Assembly (NCBI GenBank): GCA_023664685.1
Contig: JAMPFC010000001.1
Location: 144,852 to 180,029, forward strand
Origin: Roseburia sp.
Lineage (GTDB): Bacteria; Bacillota; Clostridia; Lachnospirales; Lachnospiraceae
DNA length: 35,178 nt
Direction: 5' to 3'
In this document: piece after piece, positions 25,289 to 33,464 of the stretch
Position numbering within the stretch: the stretch's first letter is position 1
Layout of the letters: the number at the start of each line of letters is the position of its first letter
The notes under the pieces: model-generated
The model's database searches: none
Seen by the model: only the letters and a program-made list of their open reading frames with translations
Told to the model about the DNA's origin: nothing
Translations under genes and position numbers: made by a program

Positions 25289-25340
25289 TTGACGAAACGG
25301 ATATATAATGTATAATTGTAAGTGTCAAGTAGGATGACAC
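25289..25340 (+). promoter_or_regulatory. Promoter and operator of toxin/antitoxin cassette 1
   Basis: TTGACG (25289-25294), a 16-nt spacer and TATAAT (25311-25316, with a second TATAAT at 25304). The inverted repeat GTGTCA-N7-TGACAC (25322-25340) covers the expected start site, as a repressor operator would. The cassette 2 promoter shares the TATAATGTATAAT core and GTGTCAAG half-site. Confidence 0.7.
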
Positions 25341-25379
25341 ATAACAATAATTCAAAAAGAAGAGGAGAAAACAAAGATA

Positions 25380-25640
25380 TTGCAAATTGAGTACAGCAAA
25401 AAAGCGGCAAAATATGTAAATGCTCTGGATAAGCCGACAAAGCAAAGAATAAAGATGGCAATAGAGGGACTTACAGAAATGCCGCCAAAGGGTGACATAA
25501 AAATGTTACAAGGCTATTCAGATGGACGAAAACGTCTAAGGGTGGGAAAATACACAATTATATATAATTATTTTCCAAATGGGGAAATAAAAATATTATA
25601 TATATTTAACGTGGATTCAAGAGGGGATATATATAAATAG
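25380..25640 (+). CDS. RelE/ParE-type toxin, cassette 1
   Basis: An 86-residue protein with a TTG start (25380); GAGGAG lies about 11 nt upstream. The RelE fold is visible: QIEYSKKAAKYVNALDKPTKQRI helix pair, GDIKMLQGYSDGRKRLRVGKYTIIY strands, then ILYIFNVDSRGDIYK. RelE-type toxins cleave mRNA on the ribosome; others of this fold poison gyrase. The cassette order is toxin first, antitoxin 25 nt downstream. The N-terminus and start codon context (GATATTGCAAAT) are almost the same as in cassette 2, showing duplication. Confidence 0.85.
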   Translation: MQIEYSKKAAKYVNALDKPTKQRIKMAIEGLTEMPPKGDIKMLQGYSDGRKRLRVGKYTIIYNYFPNGEIKILYIFNVDSRGDIYK

Positions 25641-25665
25641 AATAACCCAGAAAGGAGTGTAGCAT

Positions 25666-25881
25666 ATGAGTACAGCGACAAAACAGGCTATCGAACTTAT
25701 GGAAATTTTGCCAGAAAGTGAACAGGACTTTGCACTTGCATTTATAAAAAAATTAGTCCTTGCGTGGGATCCGGATTTTACAAAACTGACACTAGCGGAA
25801 CGCCGAGAGTTAGAAGAAGCAGAACAGGACATAAAAGAAAATGGCACAATACCGCATGATGCGATAAATTGGGATGAATAA
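25666..25881 (+). CDS. Putative antitoxin, cassette 1
   Basis: A 71-residue acidic helical protein starting 7-8 nt after AAAGGAG. The N-terminal helix (TKQAIELMEILPESEQDFALAFIKKLV) looks like a dimerisation or DNA-binding region. The C-terminal tail ENGTIPHDAINWDE is identical to that of the cassette 2 antitoxin and probably forms the toxin-wrapping segment. No RHH or HTH motif is obvious. Assigned from position after a RelE-like gene, size and acidity. Confidence 0.7.
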   Translation: MSTATKQAIELMEILPESEQDFALAFIKKLVLAWDPDFTKLTLAERRELEEAEQDIKENGTIPHDAINWDE

Positions 25882-25907
25882 ATGGTAGAAAAAATTATAA
25901 ATATCTA

Positions 25908-25966
25908 TTGGCATTATACAAAATATAATGTATAATCGTAAGTGTCAAGAGGAACGACGCTTGACA
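25908..25966 (+). promoter_or_regulatory. Promoter and operator of toxin/antitoxin cassette 2
   Basis: TTGGCA (25908-25913), a 17-nt spacer and TATAAT (25931-25936), preceded by another TATAAT at 25924. The inverted repeat TGTCAAG-N10-CTTGACA lies at 25943-25966. The spacing and outer half-site differ from operator 1, so repressor specificity may have diverged. Confidence 0.7.
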
Positions 25967-25999
25967 ATAACCCGAAAGGGAGAAGAGAGAACGAAGATA

Positions 26000-26239
26000 T
26001 TGCAAATAGAGTACAGCAAAAAGGCAATAAAATATATAAATAGTCTTGACAGACCGACAAAGAAGCGTCTACGTGAAGCAATAGAGAGAATACCCTATGG
26101 AGATATTAAAAAGCTGCAGGGTGTGAAAAATGGATTTCGTTTAAGAGTTGGAGATTTAAGGGTTTTATTTACTCCAGAGCATGATAAAATATTTATAGAC
26201 AATGTCATTCCCAGAGGACAGGCATATGATAGAATTTAG
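26000..26239 (+). CDS. RelE/ParE-type toxin, cassette 2
   Basis: A 79-residue RelE-fold protein using TTG at 26000, aligned with the TTG start of cassette 1; the longer open frame back to 25928 would cover the promoter and is rejected. It has QIEYSKKAIKYINSLDRPTKKRL, GDIKKLQGVKNGFRLRVGDLRVLF and DNVIPRGQAYDRI. The N-terminal third is nearly the same as toxin 1, but the C-terminal half differs in length and sequence and has the more canonical RG-x-x-Y ending. Confidence 0.87.
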   Translation: MQIEYSKKAIKYINSLDRPTKKRLREAIERIPYGDIKKLQGVKNGFRLRVGDLRVLFTPEHDKIFIDNVIPRGQAYDRI

Positions 26240-26250
26240 GAGGCGATAAA

Positions 26251-26445
26251 GTGAGCAAAGAAATGTTACATGGGTTAATTGATATGATTCCAGAAGATGA
26301 AACAGAAGTTATATATAGAGTTTTAGTAAAATTTGTTCCAGAAGTACCGCCTGAACCGGACGAGATCGAGGCAATAGCGGAGGGAAGAAGAGACAGAGCA
26401 GAAAATGGCACAATACCACATGATGCAATAAATTGGGATGAATAA
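26251..26445 (+). CDS. Putative antitoxin, cassette 2
   Basis: A 64-residue protein with a GTG start after AGGAGG, 11 nt behind the toxin stop. Its N-terminal helix (MLHGLIDMIPEDETEVIYRVLVKFV) differs from that of antitoxin 1, but the last 14 residues (ENGTIPHDAINWDE) are identical at protein level and nearly so in DNA. This is consistent with duplication followed by divergence or by gene conversion of the tail. No DNA-binding motif was recognised. Confidence 0.72.
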   Translation: MSKEMLHGLIDMIPEDETEVIYRVLVKFVPEVPPEPDEIEAIAEGRRDRAENGTIPHDAINWDE

Positions 26446-26477
26446 AAAGAAAAGGAAAAGATGAATCTGGAAATTCT

Positions 26478-26505
26478 GGTGCGCAGTTTTTGGCGCACCT
26501 TTTTT
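26478..26505 (+). terminator. Terminator after the toxin/antitoxin cassettes
   Basis: GGTGCGC (26478-26484) pairs with GCGCACC (26493-26499), followed by TTTTTT. Confidence 0.85.
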
Positions 26506-26560
26506 CACAAATTGACAAAAATTTCATAAAATGAGGTATATCAATACCGGAGGGCAGCGT

Positions 26561-27334
26561 ATGAGCAATATTTTGTCATTTCAAGATATCTCTTATTCCT
26601 ATCACAGTGTATATGGAGAAACTCTGGCCATCGACCATCTGGGCTTTGATGTAAAAGAGGGAGAATTTCTGGCGGTTGTAGGGCCGAGCGGATGCGGCAA
26701 GTCTACCCTTCTTTCTGTGATCGCTGGGCTGATCGAGCCGGATTCCGGCAGGGTTCTCATTGAAAATACAGAGCGCGAAAAATCCGGTATCCATATCGGG
26801 TACATGCTGCAGAGGGATCACCTTCTGGAGTGGAAAAACACGTATCAGAACGCGGCCCTCGGGCTCTCGATACAAAAGGGAAAATGCAGTGAAGACAAGA
26901 TCATACTTTTAAACCATTTATTGCAGACATACGGTCTGGTATCTTTCGAGAAGTCAAAGCCCTCGGAGCTGTCCGGCGGCATGAGGCAGCGTGTTGCCCT
27001 AATCCGCACGCTCTTGATGGAGCCGGATCTGCTTTTGTTGGATGAACCATTTTCTGCATTGGATTATCAGACGAGGCTTGAGGTGTCGGATGATATCTGG
27101 AAGATCATAAAAAAAGAAAAAAAGACAGCGATCCTGATCACCCATGACATATCGGAGGCGATCAGCATGGGCGACCGTGTACTCGTTCTTTCTGAGCGGC
27201 CGGCGCGGTTAAAAAAAGATATACGGATCAAGCTGACATTTGATGGGGAAATCTCACCGTTCCGAGCAAGAAGCACACCCGAATTTCAAATTTATTTTAA
27301 TGAAATATGGGAGGAACTCAATGGTGGAAAATAA
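26561..27334 (+). CDS. ABC transporter ATP-binding protein, NitT/TauT (SsuB-like) type
   Basis: A 257-residue ATPase with Walker A GPSGCGKST, Q-loop YMLQRDHLLEW, signature LSGGMRQR, Walker B LLLLDEPFSALD and H-loop ITHD. The DHLLEWKNTYQNA pattern and length are typical of the nitrate/sulfonate/taurine and thiamine-precursor (ThiZ-like) importers. GGAGGG precedes ATG 26561; the upstream extension to 26531 lacks a ribosome binding site. It overlaps the permease gene by 14 nt. The substrate cannot be read from the ATPase. No substrate-binding protein is in the window. Confidence 0.9.
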   Translation: MSNILSFQDISYSYHSVYGETLAIDHLGFDVKEGEFLAVVGPSGCGKSTLLSVIAGLIEPDSGRVLIENTEREKSGIHIGYMLQRDHLLEWKNTYQNAALGLSIQKGKCSEDKIILLNHLLQTYGLVSFEKSKPSELSGGMRQRVALIRTLLMEPDLLLLDEPFSALDYQTRLEVSDDIWKIIKKEKKTAILITHDISEAISMGDRVLVLSERPARLKKDIRIKLTFDGEISPFRARSTPEFQIYFNEIWEELNGGK

Positions 27335-28154
27335 AATATCCATACGGAAATTAAAACAAAGTCTCACAAAGGATATTTCAGAGAAGCAGCGCGGGTTCAT
27401 TACCGGCTGTATCCGCCAGAAGCGAAAAATAAGGGTACTCCAGATCAGCATTTTTTTGTTGTTTGTCATCGTCTGGGAGACAGCGGCTCATTTTGATGTC
27501 ATTGATCCCTTTGTATTCAGCAGTCCATCAAGGCTGTTTGCATGTTTTACCGCTCTCTCTGCGGATGGAAGTATTTATTATCATGTCGGGGTGACGCTGT
27601 TTGAGACATTTGTAAGTTTTTTCCTTATTATGTTTTTTGGCATTTTTATCGCGATCCTGCTTTGGTGGAATACGACCGTGGCGAAAGTATGCGAACCATA
27701 TCTGGTCGTTTTAAACAGTCTCCCGAAGACCGCTCTTGCGCCGGTGTTTATCGTCTGGCTCGGAAATAATATGAAAACGATCATTGTAGCGGCAGTCTCG
27801 GTGGCGGTTTTTGGAAGCATTATCACTCTTTATACTGCATTTTGTTCCGTGGAGGAGGAGAAAGTAAAATTGATCCGCACACTCGGCGGAGGGCGCATCG
27901 ATATTTTGAGATATATCGTGCTTCCGGGAAATGCGCATACGATCGTGAGCAATATGAAAGTAAATATCGGCTTGTCTTTAGTCGGTGTCATCATCGGGGA
28001 GTTTCTTGCGGCAAATGCCGGACTTGGTTATCTGATCGTCTATGGGAGCCAAGTGTTTAAACTGGATTATGTGATCTTAAGCATCGTGATCTTGTGTATC
28101 GTGGCCACCGGATTGTACAAAGGGCTTGAGGCGGTGGAGAAACATTTTGGATAA
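27321..28154 (+). CDS. ABC transporter permease, NitT/TauT (SsuC/ThiX-like) type
   Basis: A 277-residue permease with about six membrane helices and the EAA-like cytoplasmic loop (KLIRTLGGGRIDILRYIVLPG) followed by a GEFLAANAGLGYLIVYG segment typical of this family. ATG 27321 follows GGAGG inside the end of the ATPase gene; the longer frame from 27240 is a shadow. It should pair with the adjacent ATPase to import a small anion or vitamin precursor, but the expected periplasmic-type binding protein is missing from both sides: upstream are toxin/antitoxin genes and downstream glgA. Confidence 0.9.
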   Translation: MVENKISIRKLKQSLTKDISEKQRGFITGCIRQKRKIRVLQISIFLLFVIVWETAAHFDVIDPFVFSSPSRLFACFTALSADGSIYYHVGVTLFETFVSFFLIMFFGIFIAILLWWNTTVAKVCEPYLVVLNSLPKTALAPVFIVWLGNNMKTIIVAAVSVAVFGSIITLYTAFCSVEEEKVKLIRTLGGGRIDILRYIVLPGNAHTIVSNMKVNIGLSLVGVIIGEFLAANAGLGYLIVYGSQVFKLDYVILSIVILCIVATGLYKGLEAVEKHFG

Positions 28155-28256
28155 TTGGTGAATAAATAAAAAAAGTGCTTTTCTATCCTTTCCAAATAGT
28201 GTATACTATAATCATGTAATTACTTATGGGATACGATGTGAAATGGAGGGAAAGAC

Positions 28257-29693
28257 ATGAAAAAGATTTTATTTGTAGCTTCTGAGTGTGTACCGTTTAT
28301 AAAAACAGGTGGTCTTGCGGACGTTGTTGGATCACTGCCAAAGTACTTTAATAAGGACGAATTTGATGTAAGGGTTATGATCCCGAAATATACGGCGATC
28401 CCCGAAGAATATAAAAACCAGATGGAGTTTGTCACACATTTTTATCTTGAGCTTGCATGGCGCAAGCAGTATGTGGGCATTTTTCAGCTGAACTATCAGG
28501 GAGTGATCTTTTACTTCCTTGACAATGAATTTTATTTCACCGGAAATACTCCGTACGGAGAGATTTATCAGGATATCGAGAAATTTGCATTTTTTGGAAA
28601 AGCGGCCCTGTCTGCGCTTCCGCTTCTTGATTTCCGCCCAGATATCATACACTGCCATGACTGGCAGACAGGACTTGTTCCGGTTTATCTGAAGGATTCG
28701 TTCCAGCAGGGAGATTTCTTCCGGGGCATCAAGTCGATCATGACGATCCATAATCTCAAATTTCAGGGAATCTGGGATAAGAAGACGGTAATGGACACAG
28801 CCGGGTTAGATGCTTATTATTTTACTCCGGACAAACTCGAAGCTTATGGGGACGCAAACTACCTGAAAGGTGGTCTTGTCTATGCAGACCAGATTACGAC
28901 GGTAAGCGACACTTATGCGGAAGAGATTAAGACACCGTTTTATGGAGAAAAATTGGACGGACTGATCAATGCCAAAGCATCCTGCCTGACCGGTATCGTG
29001 AACGGACTGGACTATGATGAGTACAATCCGGCGACAGACCCGCTGATCGCCGCACATTATGATGCGAGGACATTCCGCAAGGAAAAAGTAAAAAATAAGA
29101 GAGCGCTGCAGAAGGAACTTGGGCTTGCGCAGGACGACAAAAAGTTTATGATCGGTATTGTCTCAAGGCTTACTGACCAGAAGGGCTTCGATCTGATCGA
29201 TTATGTGATCGAGGAAATCTGTTCGGATGATACCCAGCTCGTTGTGTTGGGAACCGGAGAAGAAAAGTATGAGCATTTGTTCCGCCATTTTGCATGGAAA
29301 TATCCGGAGCGTGTATCTGCGAATATCTTCTATTCAAATGAGCGTTCCCATAAGATTTATGCATCCTGCGACGCCTTTTTGATGCCATCGCTGTTTGAAC
29401 CGTGCGGTCTCAGCCAGTTGATGAGCCTGCGTTACGGAACGGTGCCGATCGTCCGCGAGACCGGCGGTCTCAAGGATACCGTGGAGCCATACAATGAATA
29501 CGAGAGCAAGGGAACTGGATTTTCTTTTGCCAACTACAATGCCCACGAAATGCTGAATACGATCCGCTATGCAAAATATGTTTATTATAATAAGAGACGC
29601 GACTGGAATAAGATCATTGACCGCGGGATGGCGATGGATTTCTCATGGGCCAACTCAGCGAGAAAGTATGAGGATCTTTATAATAGGATGTGA
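28257..29693 (+). CDS. glgA: Glycogen synthase (ADP-glucose, GT5)
   Basis: A 478-residue GT5 enzyme. The N-terminal ADP-glucose site is ASECVPFIKTGGLADVVGSLP (KTGGLxDV). The Rossmann halves meet near GIVSRLTDQKGFDLI, and the C-terminal acceptor/donor motif is PSLFEPCGLSQLMSLRYGTVPIVRETGGLKDTV. All are intact and the length is normal. It transfers glucose from ADP-glucose to the growing alpha-1,4-glucan. GGAGGG precedes the ATG, and TATAAT at 28207 suggests its own promoter. No other glg genes adjoin it; downstream is a hairpin cluster and then glycolysis genes. Confidence 0.97.
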   Translation: MKKILFVASECVPFIKTGGLADVVGSLPKYFNKDEFDVRVMIPKYTAIPEEYKNQMEFVTHFYLELAWRKQYVGIFQLNYQGVIFYFLDNEFYFTGNTPYGEIYQDIEKFAFFGKAALSALPLLDFRPDIIHCHDWQTGLVPVYLKDSFQQGDFFRGIKSIMTIHNLKFQGIWDKKTVMDTAGLDAYYFTPDKLEAYGDANYLKGGLVYADQITTVSDTYAEEIKTPFYGEKLDGLINAKASCLTGIVNGLDYDEYNPATDPLIAAHYDARTFRKEKVKNKRALQKELGLAQDDKKFMIGIVSRLTDQKGFDLIDYVIEEICSDDTQLVVLGTGEEKYEHLFRHFAWKYPERVSANIFYSNERSHKIYASCDAFLMPSLFEPCGLSQLMSLRYGTVPIVRETGGLKDTVEPYNEYESKGTGFSFANYNAHEMLNTIRYAKYVYYNKRRDWNKIIDRGMAMDFSWANSARKYEDLYNRM

Positions 29694-29698
29694 TGTTT

Positions 29699-29860
29699 CC
29701 CCAGACCGATAATACAACCCCCTGTGATTTATAAGAGAGACCGCTTGCGCTGTATGTGGCACGCAGCAGTGTCGGGCCGCAAAATACGCGGCCCAGACAC
29801 TGGCGGCCCCATAAGTCTCTCTTATGGATCACAGGGGGTTTTTGTATCCGCGGAGTGGGG
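29699..29860. repeat. Large palindromic repeat, copy D
   Basis: A palindrome starting 6 nt after the glgA stop. The outer arms contain ACCCCCTGTGAT and ATCACAGGGGGT and extend through AAGAGAGAC/GTCTCTCTT. It has the conserved ACCGCTTGCGCT block (29740-29751) and a tip stem CAGTGTC-GGGCCGC / GCGGCCC-GACACTG. GGGGGTTTTTG on the right side could let it act as the glgA terminator. The tip stem differs from copies A-C, placing D and F in a second subfamily. Confidence 0.85.
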
Positions 29861-29879
29861 ATGGGATCAAGAGGGGGTA

Positions 29880-29975
29880 TAAGTGGCTTATAAATCCGCG
29901 GTGCCACACTTACATAGGGTTCATAAGTCTCTCGTATGGATCACAGGGGGGTGTATTCTGCGGAGTGGGGATGGG
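29880..29975. repeat. Partial/rearranged palindromic repeat, copy E
   Basis: The right part (29923-29975) repeats the right arm of copy D (29811-29865) almost exactly, including TATGGATCACAGGGGG and CGGAGTGGGGATGGGA. The left part has CTTATAAATCCGC (29887-29899), shared with copy F (30046-30058), inside a short AAGTGGC...GCCACACTT hairpin. It looks like a chimera or deletion product of the two neighbouring copies. Confidence 0.7.
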
Positions 29976-30017
29976 AGAGGAATACCCAGATGGCAGGGGA
30001 GGTTTGCAGGCGAGGGG

Positions 30018-30149
30018 GGGGGAGAGCATTACCGGGAAAGGAAGACTTATAAATCCGCCAGTGTCAGGATCGTGTTTTTTACGATTCGACACTGCTGCGT
30101 GATTTATATAGCGGGAGCGGTCTCCCGATTTCCGGAAATGCTCTCCCCC
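30018..30149. repeat. Large palindromic repeat, copy F (inverted orientation)
   Basis: The outer arms GGGGGAGAGCATT (30018-30030) and AATGCTCTCCCCC (30137-30149) are followed by CCGG/CCGG. The tip stem is CAGTGTC...GACACTG with an inner ATCGT/ACGAT. On the minus strand it reads GAGACCGCTCCCGCTATATA then CACGCAGCAGTGTCG, the same order as copy D and, in the first block, the same letters as copy C. It therefore links the two subfamilies. Confidence 0.82.
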
Positions 30150-30209
30150 GCCCAAACCCACTCCGTCAACAGAAATTTCAAAAAAACCAGAAAAAAACCA
30201 CATTCCCTC

Positions 30210-30238
30210 TTGAAATTTTTGGATAAATTGGGTAGAAT
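30210..30238 (+). promoter_or_regulatory. Promoter of the gap-pgk-tpiA genes
   Basis: TTGAAA (30210-30215), a 17-nt spacer and TAGAAT (30233-30238). The expected start near 30245 gives a leader of about 60 nt ending in AGGAGG. The preceding A/C-rich stretch (30175-30200) shows nothing else. Confidence 0.65.
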
Positions 30239-30307
30239 ATGTTTTAGGAAGTTTGTAAAATTTTTAACAAACACATTCAAAGTATATTTTTTAGGAGGAA
30301 ACGACAC

Positions 30308-31321
30308 ATGGCAGTAAAAGTAGCGATCAATGGTTTTGGACGTATTGGACGTCTTGCTTTCAGACAGATGTTTGGAGCAGAAGGATACGAAGTAGTGGCA
30401 ATCAATGACTTGACAAGCCCTAAAATGTTAGCTCACTTGTTAAAATATGATTCAGCGCAGGGTAAATACGCTTTGGCAGACAAAGTTTCTGCTACGGATG
30501 ATTCCATCGTAGTTGACGGAAAAGCGATCAAGATTTATGCAGAGGCAGATGCAGCAAACCTTCCGTGGGGAGACCTCAGCGTGGACGTTGTACTTGAGTG
30601 TACAGGTTTCTATACATCAAAGGACAAAGCATCCGCACATATCAAAGCAGGTGCGCGTAAGGTAGTTATTTCTGCACCGGCAGGAAATGATCTTCCTACG
30701 ATCGTATATAATGTAAACCATGACACATTAAAACCAGAGGATACAGTAATTTCTGCAGCCTCCTGTACGACAAACTGTCTTGCACCGATGGCAAAGGCAC
30801 TGAATGAACTGGCTCCGATCAAATCTGGTATCATGAGTACGATCCATTCCTACACAGGTGATCAGATGACTCTTGATGGCCCTCAGAGAAAAGGCGATCT
30901 CAGAAGATCCCGTGCAGCAGCAGTAAATATCGTACCAAACAGCACAGGTGCTGCAAAAGCAATCGGTCTTGTTATTCCGGAATTGAATGGTAAGCTGATC
31001 GGTTCTGCACAGCGTGTACCATGTCCTACCGGTTCTACTACGATCCTTGTAGCAGTAGTAGAAGGAAAAGTGACAGTAGATGAGATCAATGCAAAGATGA
31101 AAGCTTCTGCGACAGAGTCTTATGCATACAATGAGGATGAGATCGTTTCATCTGATATCATTGGTTCTACAGCAGGTTCGATCTTTGATGCAACACAGAC
31201 AATGGTATCACCTATGGATGATGGAAATACACAGGTTCAGGTTGTATCATGGTATGACAACGAAAATTCATATACAAGCCAGATGGTAAGAACAATCAAA
31301 TACTTCAGTGAACTTGCATAA
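30308..31321 (+). CDS. gap: Glyceraldehyde-3-phosphate dehydrogenase
   Basis: A 337-residue NAD-type [16 protein letters not shown] nucleotide site, catalytic cysteine in [19 protein letters not shown], the substrate-binding region [22 protein letters not shown], and [14 protein letters not shown] near the end. It makes 1,3-bisphosphoglycerate from glyceraldehyde-3-phosphate. AGGAGG sits 8-9 nt before the ATG. It is first in a glycolytic cluster with pgk and tpiA; a hairpin between gap and pgk probably lowers readthrough. Confidence 0.98.
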   Translation: MAVKVAINGFGRIGRLAFRQMFGAEGYEVVAINDLTSPKMLAHLLKYDSAQGKYALADKVSATDDSIVVDGKAIKIYAEADAANLPWGDLSVDVVLECTGFYTSKDKASAHIKAGARKVVISAPAGNDLPTIVYNVNHDTLKPEDTVISAASCTTNCLAPMAKALNELAPIKSGIMSTIHSYTGDQMTLDGPQRKGDLRRSRAAAVNIVPNSTGAAKAIGLVIPELNGKLIGSAQRVPCPTGSTTILVAVVEGKVTVDEINAKMKASATESYAYNEDEIVSSDIIGSTAGSIFDATQTMVSPMDDGNTQVQVVSWYDNENSYTSQMVRTIKYFSELA

Positions 31322-31356
31322 TGTTCTGAAATCTGCGAGCAAATAGAAACCCAGAT

Positions 31357-31389
31357 GGGTCCGGTCTTTTAAGGGCCGGGCCTGTTTTT
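31357..31389 (+). terminator. Hairpin with T-tract between gap and pgk
   Basis: GGTCCGGTC pairs with GGGCCGGGCC (with G-U pairs), followed by TGTTTTT. It lies 19 nt before the pgk start, so it is either a partial terminator or an mRNA-stabilising end for gap. Confidence 0.65.
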
Positions 31390-31407
31390 AAAATTGGAGG
31401 TAAAATC

Positions 31408-32604
31408 ATGTTAAATAAAAAATCTGTTGATGATATAAATGTAAAAGGACAGCGTGTGTTGGTGCGCTGTGATTTTAATGTGCCGCTGCAGGAGGGAAAG
31501 ATCACAGACGAGAACCGTCTTGTGGCAGCACTTCCTACGATCAAAAAGCTGATCGCTGACGGTGGAAAAGTAATTCTCTGCTCCCATCTTGGCAAACCAA
31601 AAGGAGAGCCTAAGCCGGAACTTTCACTGGCGCCGGTTGCGGTTCGTCTTTCCGAGCTTCTTGGACAGGATGTAAAATTTGCAGCAGATGCGAATGTAGT
31701 GGGAGAGAACGCAAAGGCAGCAGTGGAGGCAATGAAAGATGGAGAAGTTGTTCTTCTTGAAAATACACGTTATCGTGCCGAGGAGACAAAAAACGAAGAG
31801 GCATTTTCCAAAGACCTCGCTTCTCTTGCAGATGTATTTGTAAATGACGCATTTGGTACAGCCCACAGAGCGCACTGCTCCAATGTAGGCGTTACTAAAT
31901 ATGTAGATACAGCAGTTGTTGGATACCTGATGCAGAAGGAGATCGATTTCCTCGGAAATGCTGTCAACAGTCCGGAGAGACCATTTGTAGCGATCCTTGG
32001 CGGTGCGAAAGTGTCCTCTAAGATTTCGGTTATCGACAATCTTTTAGACAAGGTGGATACGCTGATCATCGGCGGTGGTATGGCATATACATTTATGGCG
32101 GCACACGGAGAAGAGGTTGGACAGTCTCTTCTTGAGGAGGATTATAAGCAGTATGCACTTGATATGGAGAAAAAGGCAGAGGAAAAAGGCGTGAAACTCC
32201 TGATTCCGATCGATACGGTAGTGGCAGATGATTTTTCAAATGACGCCAATACAAAGATCGTTGGACGTGGCGAGATTCCGGTAGATATGGAAGGCCTTGA
32301 TATCGGCCCGAAGTCAGCAGAGCTTTTTGCAGAGGCAGTAGCTGGGGCAAAGACAGTTGTATGGAATGGCCCGATGGGCTGCTTTGAGATGCCGAACTTT
32401 GCAAAAGGTACGGTAGCAGTTGCAGAGGCGATGGCAAAACTGAATGGTGCGACGACGATCATCGGCGGCGGTGACAGTGCGGCTGCTGTAAACCAGTTAG
32501 GTTTTGGCGACAAGATGACCCATATTTCCACAGGCGGCGGAGCTTCTCTTGAATTTTTGGAAGGAAAAGAACTTCCGGGTGTGGCTGCGGCTGACAACGC
32601 GTAA
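31408..32604 (+). CDS. pgk: Phosphoglycerate kinase
   Basis: A 398-residue PGK with [13 protein letters not shown] at the N-terminus, [11 protein letters not shown], the substrate loop [14 protein letters not shown], the hinge, and the nucleotide-binding [13 protein letters not shown] then [19 protein letters not shown]. It transfers phosphate from 1,3-bisphosphoglycerate to ADP. GGAGG precedes the ATG, and 64 nt separate it from tpiA. Nothing unusual was seen. Confidence 0.98.
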   Translation: MLNKKSVDDINVKGQRVLVRCDFNVPLQEGKITDENRLVAALPTIKKLIADGGKVILCSHLGKPKGEPKPELSLAPVAVRLSELLGQDVKFAADANVVGENAKAAVEAMKDGEVVLLENTRYRAEETKNEEAFSKDLASLADVFVNDAFGTAHRAHCSNVGVTKYVDTAVVGYLMQKEIDFLGNAVNSPERPFVAILGGAKVSSKISVIDNLLDKVDTLIIGGGMAYTFMAAHGEEVGQSLLEEDYKQYALDMEKKAEEKGVKLLIPIDTVVADDFSNDANTKIVGRGEIPVDMEGLDIGPKSAELFAEAVAGAKTVVWNGPMGCFEMPNFAKGTVAVAEAMAKLNGATTIIGGGDSAAAVNQLGFGDKMTHISTGGGASLEFLEGKELPGVAAADNA

Positions 32605-32668
32605 GAAGCGGGCGCATACATGAAAAAAAGTACATGAGATATTTATATCGTAAGAAAGGAAATTTGTT

Positions 32669-33421
32669 ATGGCTAGAAAAAAGATTATTGCCGGAAACTG
32701 GAAAATGAATAAAACTCCGAGCGAGGCAGTCAGTCTGGTAAATGAACTGAAACCACTCGTGGCAAATGAGGAAGCAGACGTGGTATTTTGCGTACCTGCT
32801 ATTGACATCATCCCATGTGTAGAGGCTGCAAAAGGAACGAATATCCAGATCGGCGCTGAAAATATGTATTATGAAGAAAGCGGCGCCTATACAGGAGAGA
32901 TCGCGCCGGCGATGCTCGTGGACGCAGGGGTAAAATATGTCGTGATCGGGCATTCGGAGAGACGCGAATACTTTGCGGAGACAGACGAGACGGTGAATAA
33001 AAAGGTGAAAAAGGCATTTGAGCATGGCATTACACCGATCATCTGCTGTGGTGAGACATTGACACAGAGAAAACAGGGGATTTACATTGACTGGATCCGG
33101 ATGCAGATCAAGATCGCATTTCAGGAAGTGACAGCCGATCAGGCAAAGAAAGCAGTCATTGCTTATGAACCGATCTGGGCGATCGGAACGGGCGAGACAG
33201 CATCCTCCGATCAGGCAGAGGAAGTGTGCAAAGCGATCCGCGACTGCATTGCAGAAGTGTACGATGCGCCTACCGCAGAGGCGATCCGCATTCAGTATGG
33301 CGGCTCGGTAAATGCCGGAAATGCAGCAGAGCTTTTCTCCAAACCGGATATCGACGGAGGACTTGTGGGCGGAGCTTCGCTGAAAGCTGACTTTGGAAAA
33401 ATTGTGAATTACAACAAATAG
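32669..33421 (+). CDS. tpiA: Triosephosphate isomerase
   Basis: A 250-residue TIM barrel: [27 protein letters not shown] (catalytic His), [15 protein letters not shown] (catalytic Glu and flexible loop), and [11 protein letters not shown] then [10 protein letters not shown]. It interconverts dihydroxyacetone phosphate and glyceraldehyde-3-phosphate. AAAGGA precedes the ATG. It is the last gene of the cluster, followed by a strong terminator; gpmI and eno are not here. Confidence 0.98.
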   Translation: MARKKIIAGNWKMNKTPSEAVSLVNELKPLVANEEADVVFCVPAIDIIPCVEAAKGTNIQIGAENMYYEESGAYTGEIAPAMLVDAGVKYVVIGHSERREYFAETDETVNKKVKKAFEHGITPIICCGETLTQRKQGIYIDWIRMQIKIAFQEVTADQAKKAVIAYEPIWAIGTGETASSDQAEEVCKAIRDCIAEVYDAPTAEAIRIQYGGSVNAGNAAELFSKPDIDGGLVGGASLKADFGKIVNYNK

Positions 33422-33464
33422 GCTTTTCGCTAAAATCGAATAATTGGCAGATATGATAAAATGG

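Noticed and set aside
25928..25999. 24-residue N-terminal extension of toxin 2
   Set aside because: It runs through the -10 and operator of the cassette, and alignment with toxin 1 begins at the shared TTG.
14191..30149. Palindromic repeats interpreted as CRISPR, integron attC sites or a retron
   Set aside because: No regularly spaced short repeats, no R/L box GTTRRRY pattern or integrase, and no reverse transcriptase gene in the window.
29824..30317. Open frames of 92-144 codons in the glgA-gap spacer
   Set aside because: They cover the palindromic copies D-F and the gap promoter, and no ribosome binding site or family motif is visible.
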